64,000 nt of DNA, taken from Fredricksoniimonas sp964643325. Lineage in GTDB: Bacteria; Omnitrophota; Gorgyraeia; Zapsychrales; Fredricksoniimonadaceae. Under the pieces are notes generated by a model. It saw only the letters and a program-made list of their open reading frames with translations, made no database searches and was not told where the DNA came from. Position 1 is the stretch's first letter, and each line of letters begins with the position of its first letter. The stretch covers positions 3,947 to 67,946 of the forward strand of contig CAZXSE010000007.1 in NCBI GenBank assembly GCA_964643325.1, read 5' to 3'. The translations under genes and the position numbers were made by a program. This document shows positions 15,188 through 24,700 of the stretch, piece after piece.

Positions 15188-16125
15188 AACCTGGCCAGCA
15201 CCGCGGTCAAACAACTCTCGGCCATGAACCCGCTGCCTTCAAAATCAACGTCCTGACCCAGGCATTGCACGTCTTTAAGGGCGCGCTTGTGTGCCGCGCC
15301 TTTGATGATATTCTGCAAATGTGAATGAAGCATTTCACTGAAATTCGTTGCCACGAACAGGATCCCGTCGGGATTAAGCACTTTAATGGCCATCTCCATG
15401 ACACGCGGCAGGTCTTTCTTGACGCTGAATATCCTGCCCTCATAACGGGCAAAGGACGGCGGGTCGAGGATGATCATATCAAAACGATTGTCTTTCTTAA
15501 CAGCGCGCTCCAGATACTCAACAGCATCCGCGCGAATGAACTCGTTCTTCTCGGCAACAATGCCGTTAAGCTCATAATTCGCCCGGCCGCGCTCCAGGCT
15601 CTTGCGGCTGACATCAACATTCACCACCTGTATCGCGCCTGCCTTGCGGCAATGGACGCCGAACGAACATGTATAAGAGAAAAGATTCAGGACCTTACGT
15701 CCGGCGCTTTGGCCTGCCGCCAGATGACGGTTCGCGCGCATATCCAGAAAAAGCCCGGTATTGAGCGTGTCGTTCATGTCCACGCCAAAACGCAGCCCAT
15801 GCTCCTCGACCACCGTCGAAGATGCCCCATCGATCCACACATGAAAACGCATGTTATCAGGGCTTGCCGAGGCGGACGCCGTCCTGTCTTTGGCCACAAA
15901 ATACTGCGCGCCGCGGCCCTGGACAAAATGAATAAGAGTTTCCTGCTCTGCCAGCCAGTGTTCGTCGAATATCTGGGCGCAAAAATGCGCATTGTGCTGT
16001 TCGAGGACCAGGCCGTCAAGGTCGTCGCCATAGCCGTTGACCAGGCGCACGGCATTCGTGACCGTCAAAAGCCCCGCGCGCTTTACGGATGCCGCCTCAA
16101 GCTTTGCAAGCAGGGCGGTGTCCAT
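15184..16125 (-). CDS. class I SAM-dependent methyltransferase, RlmI-like
   Basis: The 313-residue protein lacks a clear PUA domain. It has the RlmI/RlmK-type central part ('LTVTNAVRLVNGYGDDLDGLVLEQ', about 20-43; 'TGLFLDMRANRHLA', about 145) and a Rossmann SAM site ('VLNLFSYTCSFGVHCRKAG', about 167-185) with catalytic motif 'DMIILDPPSFAR' (about 235). These enzymes make 5-methylcytosine or related marks on 23S rRNA. The start at 16125 lies one base after the rho stop. A longer frame would overlap rho and lacks family similarity. Confidence 0.8.
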   Translation of the reverse strand: MDTALLAKLEAASVKRAGLLTVTNAVRLVNGYGDDLDGLVLEQHNAHFCAQIFDEHWLAEQETLIHFVQGRGAQYFVAKDRTASASASPDNMRFHVWIDGASSTVVEEHGLRFGVDMNDTLNTGLFLDMRANRHLAAGQSAGRKVLNLFSYTCSFGVHCRKAGAIQVVNVDVSRKSLERGRANYELNGIVAEKNEFIRADAVEYLERAVKKDNRFDMIILDPPSFARYEGRIFSVKKDLPRVMEMAIKVLNPDGILFVATNFSEMLHSHLQNIIKGAAHKRALKDVQCLGQDVDFEGSGFMAESCLTAVLARL

Positions 16126-16126
16126 A

Positions 16127-17116
16127 TCAGACGCCGATATTGGCAAAAAGTTCTTTATTATTGGGAAATTTCGAAAGGCGGCCCACAAGGTCCTGCATGG
16201 CCTCGATGGGATTAAGGTCCGCCAGATAGCGGCGGATCATCTGGACCTTCGCGTTCTCAGCCGGGTCCAGCAAAAGCTCCTGCTTGCGTGTGCCGCTTTT
16301 AGGGATGTCGATCGCCGGAAAAATGCGACGCTGGGAAATATCGCGGGACAAATAAACCTCCATGTTGCCCGTCCCCTTGAATTCTTCAAAGATAACCTGA
16401 TCCATGCGACTGCCGGTATCGACCAGGATGGTCGCAAGGATCGTGAGCGACCCGCCGTTCTCGATCTTGCGCGCGGAACCAAAGATACGACGCGGCACTT
16501 CAAGCGCCCGCGCATCCACACCGCCCGAGAGCGTACGGCCGCTGTTGCGGCTTTCGGCATTATGCACGCGCGAAAGGCGCGTGAGCGAATCGATCAAGAC
16601 GACCACATTCTCCCCCGCACCGGCCTCACGGACAGCCCGGGCCATCAGGTCATTGGCAATGACCACATGATGATCATAATCCTGGTCTGACGATGAGGAA
16701 TGCACCTCAGCGGTCACGCTACGCTTAAAGTCAGTCACCTCTTCGGGTCGTTCATCGACCAGAAGGCAGTATAATTTAACCTGGGGATATGCTTTAGAGA
16801 TCGCCTGACAGATATGTTTCAGAAATGTTGTTTTACCTGAACCCGGAGGCGCCACGATAAGCCCCCTCTGGCCCATGCCGATCGGACAAATAATGTCCAT
16901 GGCGCGCATGGTCAACTCGGACGATCCGTCCTCAAGCCGCATGCGTGGCGTTGGATCAATGGGAGTGCCGGCAAAGAATTTCGCCTGGGCTTCGTCCATC
17001 ACGCGACGGACAGGCTGATGCCCTCCCGCGCCGCGATGATCATGAGAGCGCGAAGGACCGTGTTGCGGCCTGCGAGGGCCGCTGGAAGACTTTTTATTGT
17101 AAGGGGTATTTCGCAT
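16127..17116 (-). CDS. rho: transcription termination factor Rho lacking the N-terminal RNA-binding domain
   Basis: The 329-residue protein contains the complete hexameric ATPase part of Rho: Walker A 'IVAPPGSGKTTFL' (about 88-100), 'LLVDERPEEVTDFKR', 'VVVLIDSLTRLSR', the Q-loop region 'LSGGVDARAL', R-loop 'RMDQVIFEEFKGTGNMEVYLSR' and 'FPAIDIPKSGTRK'. The usual N-terminal helical plus cold-shock-like (OSB) primary RNA-binding domain of about 130 residues is replaced by a 40-residue basic, disordered tail (NKKSSSGPRRPQHGPSRSHD). An in-frame TAA at 17126-17128 shows the gene does not begin further upstream. The P-loop reads GSGK instead of the usual KAGK. A stand-alone cold-shock gene lies next upstream. 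Confidence 0.85.
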   Translation of the reverse strand: MRNTPYNKKSSSGPRRPQHGPSRSHDHRGAGGHQPVRRVMDEAQAKFFAGTPIDPTPRMRLEDGSSELTMRAMDIICPIGMGQRGLIVAPPGSGKTTFLKHICQAISKAYPQVKLYCLLVDERPEEVTDFKRSVTAEVHSSSSDQDYDHHVVIANDLMARAVREAGAGENVVVLIDSLTRLSRVHNAESRNSGRTLSGGVDARALEVPRRIFGSARKIENGGSLTILATILVDTGSRMDQVIFEEFKGTGNMEVYLSRDISQRRIFPAIDIPKSGTRKQELLLDPAENAKVQMIRRYLADLNPIEAMQDLVGRLSKFPNNKELFANIGV

Positions 17117-17138
17117 GAAACTTTTTTAGAGGATATAC

Positions 17139-17172
17139 AAAAGCCCTCCGGTCTTACGACCGGAGGGCTTTT
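17139..17172 (-). terminator. intrinsic terminator after cspA
   Basis: A perfect 15-bp stem (AAAAGCCCTCCGGTC at 17139-17153 against 17158-17172) with a 4-nt loop ends in a T run on the minus strand. It lies 20 bp after the cold-shock stop and separates that gene from rho. Confidence 0.9.
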
Positions 17173-17191
17173 CTACAGAACTTTAAAGCTA

Positions 17192-17392
17192 TTACAGCTT
17201 CACAACGTTCTTGGCTTGCTCGCCTTTGGGGCCCTGGGCGATCTCGAATTCAACAGCCTGACCATCGGTCAGAGTCCTGTGGCCTTCGCCCTGGATCTCG
17301 CTGTGATGCACGAATACATCTTTGCCAGACTCCGGTGTAATGAAACCAAAACCCTTCTTGTCATCGAACCACTTCACTTTACCTGTAACCAT
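17192..17392 (-). CDS. cspA: CspA-family cold shock protein
   Basis: The 66-residue cold-shock domain protein starts MVTGKVKWFDDKKGFGFITP, with RNP1 (KGFGFI, about 13-18) and RNP2 (VFVHH, about 26-30) intact. Csps are single-stranded nucleic acid chaperones. An AAGGAGAAAG site precedes the ATG. It has its own terminators on both sides, so it is probably a monocistronic unit between ybiT and rho. Confidence 0.95.
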   Translation of the reverse strand: MVTGKVKWFDDKKGFGFITPESGKDVFVHHSEIQGEGHRTLTDGQAVEFEIAQGPKGEQAKNVVKL

Positions 17393-17440
17393 GAAACTTT
17401 CTCCTTGTTATAAGATTTGAGCAGATTCTGGCGGATCAAT

Positions 17441-17478
17441 AAAAAAACCACAGGGTTGGTGTTACTTGCCCCTGCGGT
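17441..17478 (-). terminator. intrinsic terminator after the YbiT-like ABC-F gene
   Basis: A 9-bp stem (ACCGCAGGG / CCCTGTGGT on the minus strand, one G-U) is followed by T7 (17447-17441). It lies about 90 bp after the ABC-F stop. Confidence 0.8.
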
Positions 17479-17565
17479 CCAAGATCACTTCACCAATCTA
17501 CTCGGGCATAAGTATGCACGATGCCCCTGCATTTGTCAAATGAAATCTTTGCAGGATGCAAAATA

Positions 17566-19182
17566 TCAGGAATACAGCTCCTGGCGCAGGTTATGGACGC
17601 GTTCGTCCGCCAGATACTCGTCGAAGGTCGTGCCCACCCGGTCAATGACCCCTTTGGGCGTGATCTCGATGATGCGGTTGGCCACGGTCTGCACCAGCTG
17701 ATGGTCATGCGATGAAAAAAGGATCGTTCCCTTGAAACGCTGCATGCCCTCATTGAGCGCGGTGATGGACTCAAGGTCCAAATGGTTGGTCGGCTCATCG
17801 AGGATGACCACATTGGGCTTCATGAGCATCATGCGCGACAGCATGCAACGGACCTTCTCGCCTCCCGAAAGAACATTGGCGGGCTTAAGCGACTCTTCTC
17901 CCGTAAAAAGCATCTTGCCCAGGAATCCGCGAATGAAGCTTTCCGCCTTCTCATCCGAATACTGGCGCAGCCAGTCCACAATGCTGAGCGTTGACTGGAA
18001 GAACGCGGCATTATCCCGCGGCAGGTACGCGCGCCGGGTCGATACGCCCCACTTGAATGCGCCGCCGTCCGCCGTGGCCTCCCCTGCCAGGACCTGGAAC
18101 AGAACGGTCTTGACCAGGTCATTGGGCCCGACAAAAGCCACCTTCTCGCCCTTCTGGATGGTAAAGGTCAGTTTTTCGAACATCTTCTGCCCGTCCAGGG
18201 ACTTGGAAAGATGGTCCACATCCAGCAGGTCATTGCCCGCCTCGCGCTCCTGCTCAAAGTGCACGAACGGATATTTGCGCGACGAAGGCTCGATCTCGTC
18301 GATGGTCAACTTCTCGAGGATCTTCTTGCGGCTCGTGGCCTGGCGCGACTTGGAAAGGTTGGAGCTGAACCTCGCGATGAAATCCTGCAGTTCCTTGCGG
18401 CGCTCCTCGACCTTCTTATTGACATCCGCGCGCTGGCGGGCTGCCAGCTGGCTGGATTCGGACCAGAAACTGTAATTGCCTGTATAGACCTTGATCTTGC
18501 CGAAATCAATGTCCGCGATGTGCGTGCACACATTATCCAGAAAGTGCCGATCGTGCGACACGACGATAGCCGTGTTCTCAAAGCCGGAAAGAAAATCTTC
18601 CAGCCACATGCACGTTTCAACGTCCAAATGGTTCGTCGGCTCGTCGAGAAGCAGGATGTCAGGATTGCCGAAAAGCGCCTGAGCCAAAAGAACACGCACC
18701 TTGTCACCGCCCTCAAGCTGCTTCATGAGCATCCCGTGCCGCGGGGTCGGGATGCCGACATCGGTCAGGAGTTTCGCAGCGTCCGCCTCGGCGCTCCAGC
18801 CGTTCATGTCCGCGAACTCGGCCTCAAGCTCCGAAACGTGCATGCCGTCCGCGTCGGAGAAATCCGGCTTGGCATAGATCGCGTCCTTCTCCTGCATGAC
18901 ATCAAAAAGGCGCTTGTGCCCCATGATAACGGTCTGCAGGGCCGTTATTTCGTCATACTTGAAATGGTCCTGCTGAAGGACGGACACGCGCTTGCCCGGC
19001 GTTACCAGAACCTCTCCCGCGGTCGAATCGATCTCGCCGGAGAGGATCTTTAAGAATGTGGATTTGCCCGAGCCATTGGCGCCGATCAGGCCGTAACAAT
19101 TCCCCGGCGAGAAGACAATATTAACTTCGGAGAAAAGTTTACGCTGGCCAAACTGCAAGGTGACATTATTGACGGTGATCAT
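17566..19182 (-). CDS. ABC-F ATPase, YbiT-like
   Basis: The 538-residue ABC-F protein has NBD1 Walker A 'GANGSGKST' (about 35), signature-region 'LEGGDKVRVLLAQAL' and 'DEPTNHLD', a helical linker (about 240-300) and NBD2 with signature 'LSGGEKVRCMLSRM'. NBD2 has a degenerate Walker A, 'VGPNDLVKTVLF', where GxxGxGKT is expected; this degeneracy is seen in part of the YbiT subgroup. ABC-F proteins act on the ribosomal E site to relieve stalls. Its ATG overlaps the end of the ygiQ gene by 17 bp. Confidence 0.88.
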   Translation of the reverse strand: MITVNNVTLQFGQRKLFSEVNIVFSPGNCYGLIGANGSGKSTFLKILSGEIDSTAGEVLVTPGKRVSVLQQDHFKYDEITALQTVIMGHKRLFDVMQEKDAIYAKPDFSDADGMHVSELEAEFADMNGWSAEADAAKLLTDVGIPTPRHGMLMKQLEGGDKVRVLLAQALFGNPDILLLDEPTNHLDVETCMWLEDFLSGFENTAIVVSHDRHFLDNVCTHIADIDFGKIKVYTGNYSFWSESSQLAARQRADVNKKVEERRKELQDFIARFSSNLSKSRQATSRKKILEKLTIDEIEPSSRKYPFVHFEQEREAGNDLLDVDHLSKSLDGQKMFEKLTFTIQKGEKVAFVGPNDLVKTVLFQVLAGEATADGGAFKWGVSTRRAYLPRDNAAFFQSTLSIVDWLRQYSDEKAESFIRGFLGKMLFTGEESLKPANVLSGGEKVRCMLSRMMLMKPNVVILDEPTNHLDLESITALNEGMQRFKGTILFSSHDHQLVQTVANRIIEITPKGVIDRVGTTFDEYLADERVHNLRQELYS

Positions 19183-20947
19183 GCGGTCCTTTAAGATTGA
19201 ATTTATTCTTCAGATGTTCTTTGCCCAACAGGCGCAGGGCCTTTGCGATCCAGGGCCCGCTCGACGGGTTTTGCGACTGAACAAGCGCGCGCTGCATGGC
19301 CCGTTCATTGTCCTTCTTCGCTACATATACCGCGGCACCCGTAAAGGGATCGCGGCCCGTATGATACATGCACGCGGCAACGGTCATGGGCAGGGGCAGG
19401 AAATCCTGGACCTGCTCGGGGCGCATGCCGCGAGACAAGAGCGTCGTCGCGCAATCCAGGGCATCATCCAACGTTGCCCCGGGATGCGCGCTGACAAAAT
19501 AATTCACCAGATATTTGCGGCTGCGGGACCCTTTATTGATCTTCTCGAACTCATCGACAAATTCTTCATATCGACGATAAGAGGGCTTGTTCATCAACTT
19601 AAGGACGCCGTCGGATGTATGTTCCGGCGCAACTTTCATCTGGCCGCTAATATGATGCTCGACGAGTGTTTTGAAATACGCGCGCGCTTCAGGCACAAGC
19701 AAAAGATCATAACGGATACCGCTCTGAACGAACACATGCTTAACGCCCTTCACGCGACGCAGCGTATCATACAAGGAAACCATTTTTGCGCAACCTAATT
19801 CAAGCGACGGGCACTTCGACGGCACCAGACAATGCCTCTGCGGGCAAGGCCTGCCCTCATCCCACTTGTCGCAACGCGCGCCGTAAAGATTCGCGGTCGG
19901 GCCGCCCACATCATTGATGGTCCCGTGAAAATTGATATCCTGCGTGAACCCCTGCGCTTCCCGACGCACGGAATCCTCGGTGCGGCTCTGGACAATGCGC
20001 CCCTGATGCATGGCAATACCGCAAAAACTGCATTCTCCCGGGCATCCGCGCACCGCCGTGATCGACCAGCGCACGGTCTCCAGGCCCTTGACCCCCGTCT
20101 TATAAGAAGGGTGGGCCTTGCGCGTATAAGGCAATTCATAACTGCGATCCAACTCCTGGGATGTCAGCGGCAAAGGCGGCGGCAATTGCAGCACGGCCTG
20201 GTCCGCGTGGCGCTGCCACAGCATCTTCCCGTCAGCGGGTGCCATTTGCGCATAGGCCATAACAAATGCTTTATTAAAAGCCGCGAGGTCCTTGCTCACG
20301 GTCTCGAACGACGGCAGTTCCAACGCCTCGGCCGGAGCCTCTGTGGGCTTGATGCGCACGAGCGTACCGCGCACATCCCTGATCGCCGTGATCCGCTCAC
20401 CCTTAGCCAAACGAGCCATCACTTCAACAATAGGCTTCTCGCCCATGCCGTAAACGACCATATCCGCCTTGGCATCCATCAGGATGGACCGGCGCACGGC
20501 ATCATCCCAGTAATCATAATGCGCTAAACGGCGCATGCTGGCCTCGACACCACCGAGAATGACCGGGATGTCCTTGAACGCCTGCCGCACGCGATTGGCA
20601 TAAACAATGGACGCCCGGTCAGGCCTAGGATGCGGCGCGCTGTCGTCCTGGCGCGTGCGCTTGTTGGCCGTATAATTCACGACCATGGAGTCCACACTGC
20701 CCGCGCTGATGCAAACGGCCAGGCGCGGTCGCCCCAGGCGCGTAAAATCATCCACCGTATGCCAGTCAGGCTGGGCAATGATGCCCACACGATAGCCCTG
20801 TTTCTCCAGCAAGCGGCCGATCAGGGCCGTACCATAAGAAGGATGGTCCACATACGCGTCCCCGCTGATCAACAGGATATCCAGCTGATCCCAGCCGCGG
20901 GAGCGCATTTCATCCATGAACATGGGCAAAAAGTTTGTTGTTTTCAT
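19166..20947 (-). CDS. YgiQ family radical SAM protein
   Basis: The 593-residue protein begins 'MKTTNFLPMFMDEMRSRGWDQLDILLISGDAYVDHPSYG', the YgiQ N-terminal (B12-binding-like) domain. The radical SAM motif CxxxCxxC ('RGCPGECSFCGIAMHQGR') is at about 320, with further cysteines in 'GRPCPQRHCLVPSKCPSLELGC'. The function of the family is unknown. The start at 20947 is chosen over a longer frame because homologues start with this sequence. The C-terminus is short and ends PHDHRQ. Confidence 0.9.
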   Translation of the reverse strand: MKTTNFLPMFMDEMRSRGWDQLDILLISGDAYVDHPSYGTALIGRLLEKQGYRVGIIAQPDWHTVDDFTRLGRPRLAVCISAGSVDSMVVNYTANKRTRQDDSAPHPRPDRASIVYANRVRQAFKDIPVILGGVEASMRRLAHYDYWDDAVRRSILMDAKADMVVYGMGEKPIVEVMARLAKGERITAIRDVRGTLVRIKPTEAPAEALELPSFETVSKDLAAFNKAFVMAYAQMAPADGKMLWQRHADQAVLQLPPPLPLTSQELDRSYELPYTRKAHPSYKTGVKGLETVRWSITAVRGCPGECSFCGIAMHQGRIVQSRTEDSVRREAQGFTQDINFHGTINDVGGPTANLYGARCDKWDEGRPCPQRHCLVPSKCPSLELGCAKMVSLYDTLRRVKGVKHVFVQSGIRYDLLLVPEARAYFKTLVEHHISGQMKVAPEHTSDGVLKLMNKPSYRRYEEFVDEFEKINKGSRSRKYLVNYFVSAHPGATLDDALDCATTLLSRGMRPEQVQDFLPLPMTVAACMYHTGRDPFTGAAVYVAKKDNERAMQRALVQSQNPSSGPWIAKALRLLGKEHLKNKFNLKGPHDHRQ

Positions 20948-21149
20948 AACCGCCAATATAAAGATATCCAGACTTCTTTTATATATAAGATCGCATCCCG
21001 GCTTAATGAACCAGCATAGAGTATCAAACATCCGGCTTTAAATCAATCTATCCTGCGGCTTGCTATTGCCCCAAATAAGCCATAAAAGAGAAATAATTTA
21101 GATATAACTACAAGTCTATATATATCAGTGACTTACATCCCAACATTTT

Positions 21150-21179
21150 TTGGCAAAGTGGTGGTGGGCGTGTTATACT
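21150..21179 (+). promoter_or_regulatory. promoter upstream of the c-di-GMP riboswitch
   Basis: TTGGCA (21150-21155) and TATACT (21174-21179) are separated by 18 bp, about 42 bp before the riboswitch fold. Confidence 0.6.
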
Positions 21180-21220
21180 TTCTTTGGGTTTGGTGCTCTT
21201 TAAGAAATGATCGAATGAAG

Positions 21221-21301
21221 TTGGCAAACTACTTGAAAGAGTAGGACGCAAAGCCACGAGCCTAACCTCACCTTCCGGTGAGCACGGTCGTCGGGTTGCC
21301 G
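21221..21301 (+). ncRNA. cyclic di-GMP-I (GEMM-I) riboswitch aptamer
   Basis: The segment contains the GEMM-I core: 'GGCAAAC' (21223-21229), a short hairpin with GAAA loop (ACTACTTGAAAGAGTAG), the invariant 'GGACGCAAAGCC' (21244-21255), 'CCTAA' and a second hairpin with a tetraloop-like tip (CTCACCTTCCGGTGAG). It closes with 'GGGTTGCC' (21293-21300) pairing back to GGCAA. The layout matches known c-di-GMP-I riboswitches, although I could not run a covariance model. It lies 83 bp upstream of a tiny secreted protein gene on the same strand. Confidence 0.88.
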
Positions 21302-21337
21302 TAACCAGGGGTTCTCCCTCTGGCTTCGTCAATACTG

Positions 21338-21380
21338 CGCCCTCTCTTTAGAGATAATGAAGCTCTAACAAGGGAGGGCG
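21338..21380 (+). promoter_or_regulatory. possible expression platform: Shine-Dalgarno-sequestering hairpin
   Basis: CGCCCTC (21338-21344) is exactly complementary to GAGGGCG (21374-21380), which includes the AGGGAGGG ribosome site just before the ATG at 21384. Pairing would hide the site. A preceding hairpin, CCAGGGG...CCCTCTGG (about 21305-21323), may compete. Translation control by the riboswitch is inferred. Confidence 0.5.
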
Positions 21381-21383
21381 AAA

Positions 21384-21632
21384 ATGTTTAAGACAATCAC
21401 AGCGGTTACAGCGGCGGTCATGATCATCTCAGGAGCAGGTGCTGCCTGGGCAGAGGCAACGAGCTTCTCCATTTCGGTGACCATCCCCCCCATGATCTTC
21501 TTTGACCAGAAGGCGCTCGCGCCGGGCCAGGCGGTCCTTGATCAGCAGGGAGATTCCCAGAAGAATATCCAACAGCAGGCTTTGGTCAGGGACAATAAGA
21601 AAGTCCTGATGACCTCTGCAGTCGTTCTGTAA
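21384..21632 (+). CDS. tiny secreted protein under c-di-GMP riboswitch control
   Basis: The 82-residue precursor has a strong signal peptide (MFKTITAVTAAVMIISGAGAAWA) and a mature part of about 60 residues, 'EATSFSISVTIPPMIFFDQKALAPG...', rich in Gln, with no cysteines. I do not recognise a family. The first mature strand resembles the mature N-termini of the pilin-like proteins encoded 5-8 kb away (KAFVVSTTLPS, KTFIVTADVPE). It sits alone between a c-di-GMP-I riboswitch and a strong terminator, so c-di-GMP is the likely signal. It is convergent with the 1016-residue outer-membrane protein gene. Confidence 0.75.
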   Translation: MFKTITAVTAAVMIISGAGAAWAEATSFSISVTIPPMIFFDQKALAPGQAVLDQQGDSQKNIQQQALVRDNKKVLMTSAVVL

Positions 21633-21673
21633 GCCGGCATCTTCCACCCTTGGGAAGGCGTCAGGCGTCATAG

Positions 21674-21714
21674 GCCCGGATCATCGCTAATAGAGATCCG
21701 GGCTTTCTTTTTTC
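21674..21714 (+). terminator. intrinsic terminator of the riboswitch-controlled transcript
   Basis: A 9-bp perfect stem GCCCGGATC (21674-21682) / GATCCGGGC (21695-21703) is followed by TTTCTTTTTT, 42 bp after the stop codon. Confidence 0.9.
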
Positions 21715-21725
21715 AACGGGAACTA

Positions 21726-24700
21726 TTATTCGGTGGGAGTTTTCTGCTGCATCGGGATATGAAAGACATACGTGACGCCTTCCGCCAGATCGATCTCAGT
21801 CTTGAGCTTGATCATGGGAATGAGCGCCAGCGGAACTGTTGCCATATCAATGGAAATAGTATGCTTGCCCGCATCGACCTTCTTGAAGAAATACGCGCCG
21901 CGCGCGTCCGTGAACTGGCTGGTCTTGCCATCAAGGATCAGTTTCACACGGGTGATAAAAGTATCCCCCGGATCGGGGCGCCCGGTATCATTCCTGTCCA
22001 CATAAACAACGCCAAAGATGCCCGACTGCGTGGTCAACCCGAAATCAACGCGGTCCCGCAGGCCCTGACGCACCTCCACCCGCTTGGATGACGGCGTCGA
22101 GAATGTATATCCGACGGGAAGGCCGTTCACATCAGGCGCAACGACCGCGCGTTTGGCGCGCACCTTTGCATTGTACCAGCCATTGGCATCCGTAACAGCC
22201 TGCCTGTCCCCCACCTTGACCTTAATGTCCGGCATGCCTTGATCGTCGCTATCCTGCTTGCCGTTGCCGTTCTTGTCCTTGAACACAACACCTTCGATCG
22301 TACCTTGCGGGTCCCAGGACCAGGGCGAACCCCATGCGGCGCGCATGCCCATGCGCAGATCAAGCGAGTGGTACGAAGCGTCCTCGGTCCTCTGACCCCA
22401 CACATCGCGCAAGCGGCTGTCAAGAAAAAGGTCGACATCCTCGACGGGGCTGTACACGAAAGAGGCTGAGCCTTCGACGCTGTCTTCGCCGGAAAGATAG
22501 CTGTTATTGCCCCCGTACCCGGCTTCATTCTGATAGGTCAAGCCGAAGTTCCCGTGCAGCCGTTTTGTCAACTGATGGCTATAGGAAAGGCCTGTGTTAA
22601 AGACATTGGGGTTATAATCCTCGTCCGTCTCAATATCTTCAAGCCATGAATATTCATAACTTGCCGAATAATAAAGATTCCCGACGAGAGGGATGTTGAA
22701 CCCGGTCAAAAGCCCGTAACGGTCATACTCGGACTGCGGCGAGAACGCGTAGCGGCTGCTCTGATAGACGTGGCCGATATAGCCCGATCCGCTGCGGCCA
22801 TTCCAGACAGGCAAGGTGCGGTGAAGCCGCATATCCGCCGAGAAATAGCGGCGGGGGGAAATATCCGCCGGCGTGTGCGTATAATATGTTCCCGTGCTCA
22901 GCGAATGCTTCTCGTCGAGCTCAATATCGACCCTGGCATTCGCATCATAATTGAACGCGTTCGGGTCATCGGGGTTCAGGCTCAACCGGTCGCGATAAAC
23001 ATCAAGCGAGGCGTCTGTCTGCGCCTTGCCAACAGGCACCTGCATGGCCCACAAAGCCCCGACCTCTCCCTGATTCGACGGATATCCCGTGACCGTCGTG
23101 AACTCCTTGTTGATATCCCTCAGGTTCAGGCTCATGGTGCCCCGGCCAAAACCCCACTTCGACCCGGCCAAAGCCGCCGTGGTCTTCTCATCCTTGGCGA
23201 TCTCGGCGTTGAGCCTCATCTGGTCAATGACCTGCCACCCCTCGACGGAATAAACGCGCTTGGTCAAGGCATCATCCCGATCGGGGCCGGAACCCTGGGC
23301 ATAATTGAACGCATACTGCCTGTTCTTGTCCTTGGGGAACAGGGTGATCTTCGCCGCATCAATATAGAAATCCTCTTTCCCGGAGCCGCTGCCCAGGATA
23401 TAACCGAACGTGCTCCGTTTCTGCCCGCGCGTCAAGGCAAGCCCGAGATTCTCGTCAAGAAGGTTCACATCCACATACCCGCCGAACAGGGCCGTTCCCG
23501 GCAAGGTCAACGGGCTCAAGCGGCGGTTAATATCAAAAAGCCTTATATTCAGGTCTTTGGTCCCCTCGACCGGAATGCCGGTAAGCCCGACGGTATAGGA
23601 CGTTACCTCGGTGATCGGATGATAACCGGTCATCGTGGCAGACCCGTCCAGAAGGCCGTAAGGGGTCTCGCCCACGGTCCCGACGCTTTGCTGATAACTG
23701 GGATGATCCCTGCGCTCCAGCCCGTCGATGCTCGGGCCATAATGATAAGAGCTCCAATCATTGGAGTAGCGGAACCTGAACGGGACCGAATGGTCCACGC
23801 CGGTATCGATCCGCGGGACGCCCACATCAGCCCGCGGAACGATCACATCAATATAAACAGTGCTGCGCGCCGGGGCGCCTGTTGACTCGTCCCAAATATG
23901 AACAAAGGTCGATCCCCAGCGCAGGGTATCCACCTGGATCTGATCGCGCGTGATCTTCTTGATGTTCACAACCCCTTCATCAACGATCAGGAACTTGTCG
24001 ATGCTCTTGCCTTCAATAATAACAGAAGACCCCATCTCGATCTTGACCACAGCCCTGCTGCCCTGGGCCGCGTTCATGATATCATTCAGCGTGATCACAT
24101 CAGGCACGGCTTTCTTGGCAAATGCCACCGAAGTCTTGGGCTTTTCAGATACGGGAACCGGTGTCTGGGCAACAACTTTGGCCGGTGCAGCCTTTGCAGG
24201 CGCTATTTTTACGGCCGTCGCTTTTGCAGGTGTCGTCTTAACGTTCACAGGCTCAGGGCTCTTGGGAAGAACGGGCTCTTTGCGAACAGCGGTCTTTTCC
24301 GGAACGACCGCCGTATCCTGCCTGATCTGCACAGTCGCCACCGGAGCCCCCTGCAAGCGCTCAAGCTGCGCCCAGGATTCAAGCAATCGAGGATCCTCAG
24401 GATCGATCAGGCGGGCTGTATTCAGGCTCTGACGCGCCGTCTCAAGGTCCTTGCGGGCCAGTGCTTCTTTGCCTTTACGCAACATCTCTTCAAAATAAGG
24501 CAATGTCACCCGCTCCATGGATACTTGCGCGGGAAGAGACTTCTTTCTGTTCGCAATAAGTTCAATATACCGGGCAGGTTCTTTCGAGGAGGGGTCTATC
24601 TGCTGGGCCCATTTAAAATAACGGGCAGCATCGTCATCCTGTTGCTTTTCAAAGGCTTTAGTACCTTCTTTAATACAGTATTGATAGACATTCGACGCGT

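Noticed and set aside
16127..17392. cspA and rho as halves of one frameshifted rho gene
   Set aside because: The Csp is a complete 66-residue protein with its own stop, followed by a strong terminator before rho.
21108..21332. Minus-strand 74-residue reading frame
   Set aside because: It lies across the promoter and the c-di-GMP-I aptamer, has a Pro/Arg-rich non-protein-like composition and no ribosome site.
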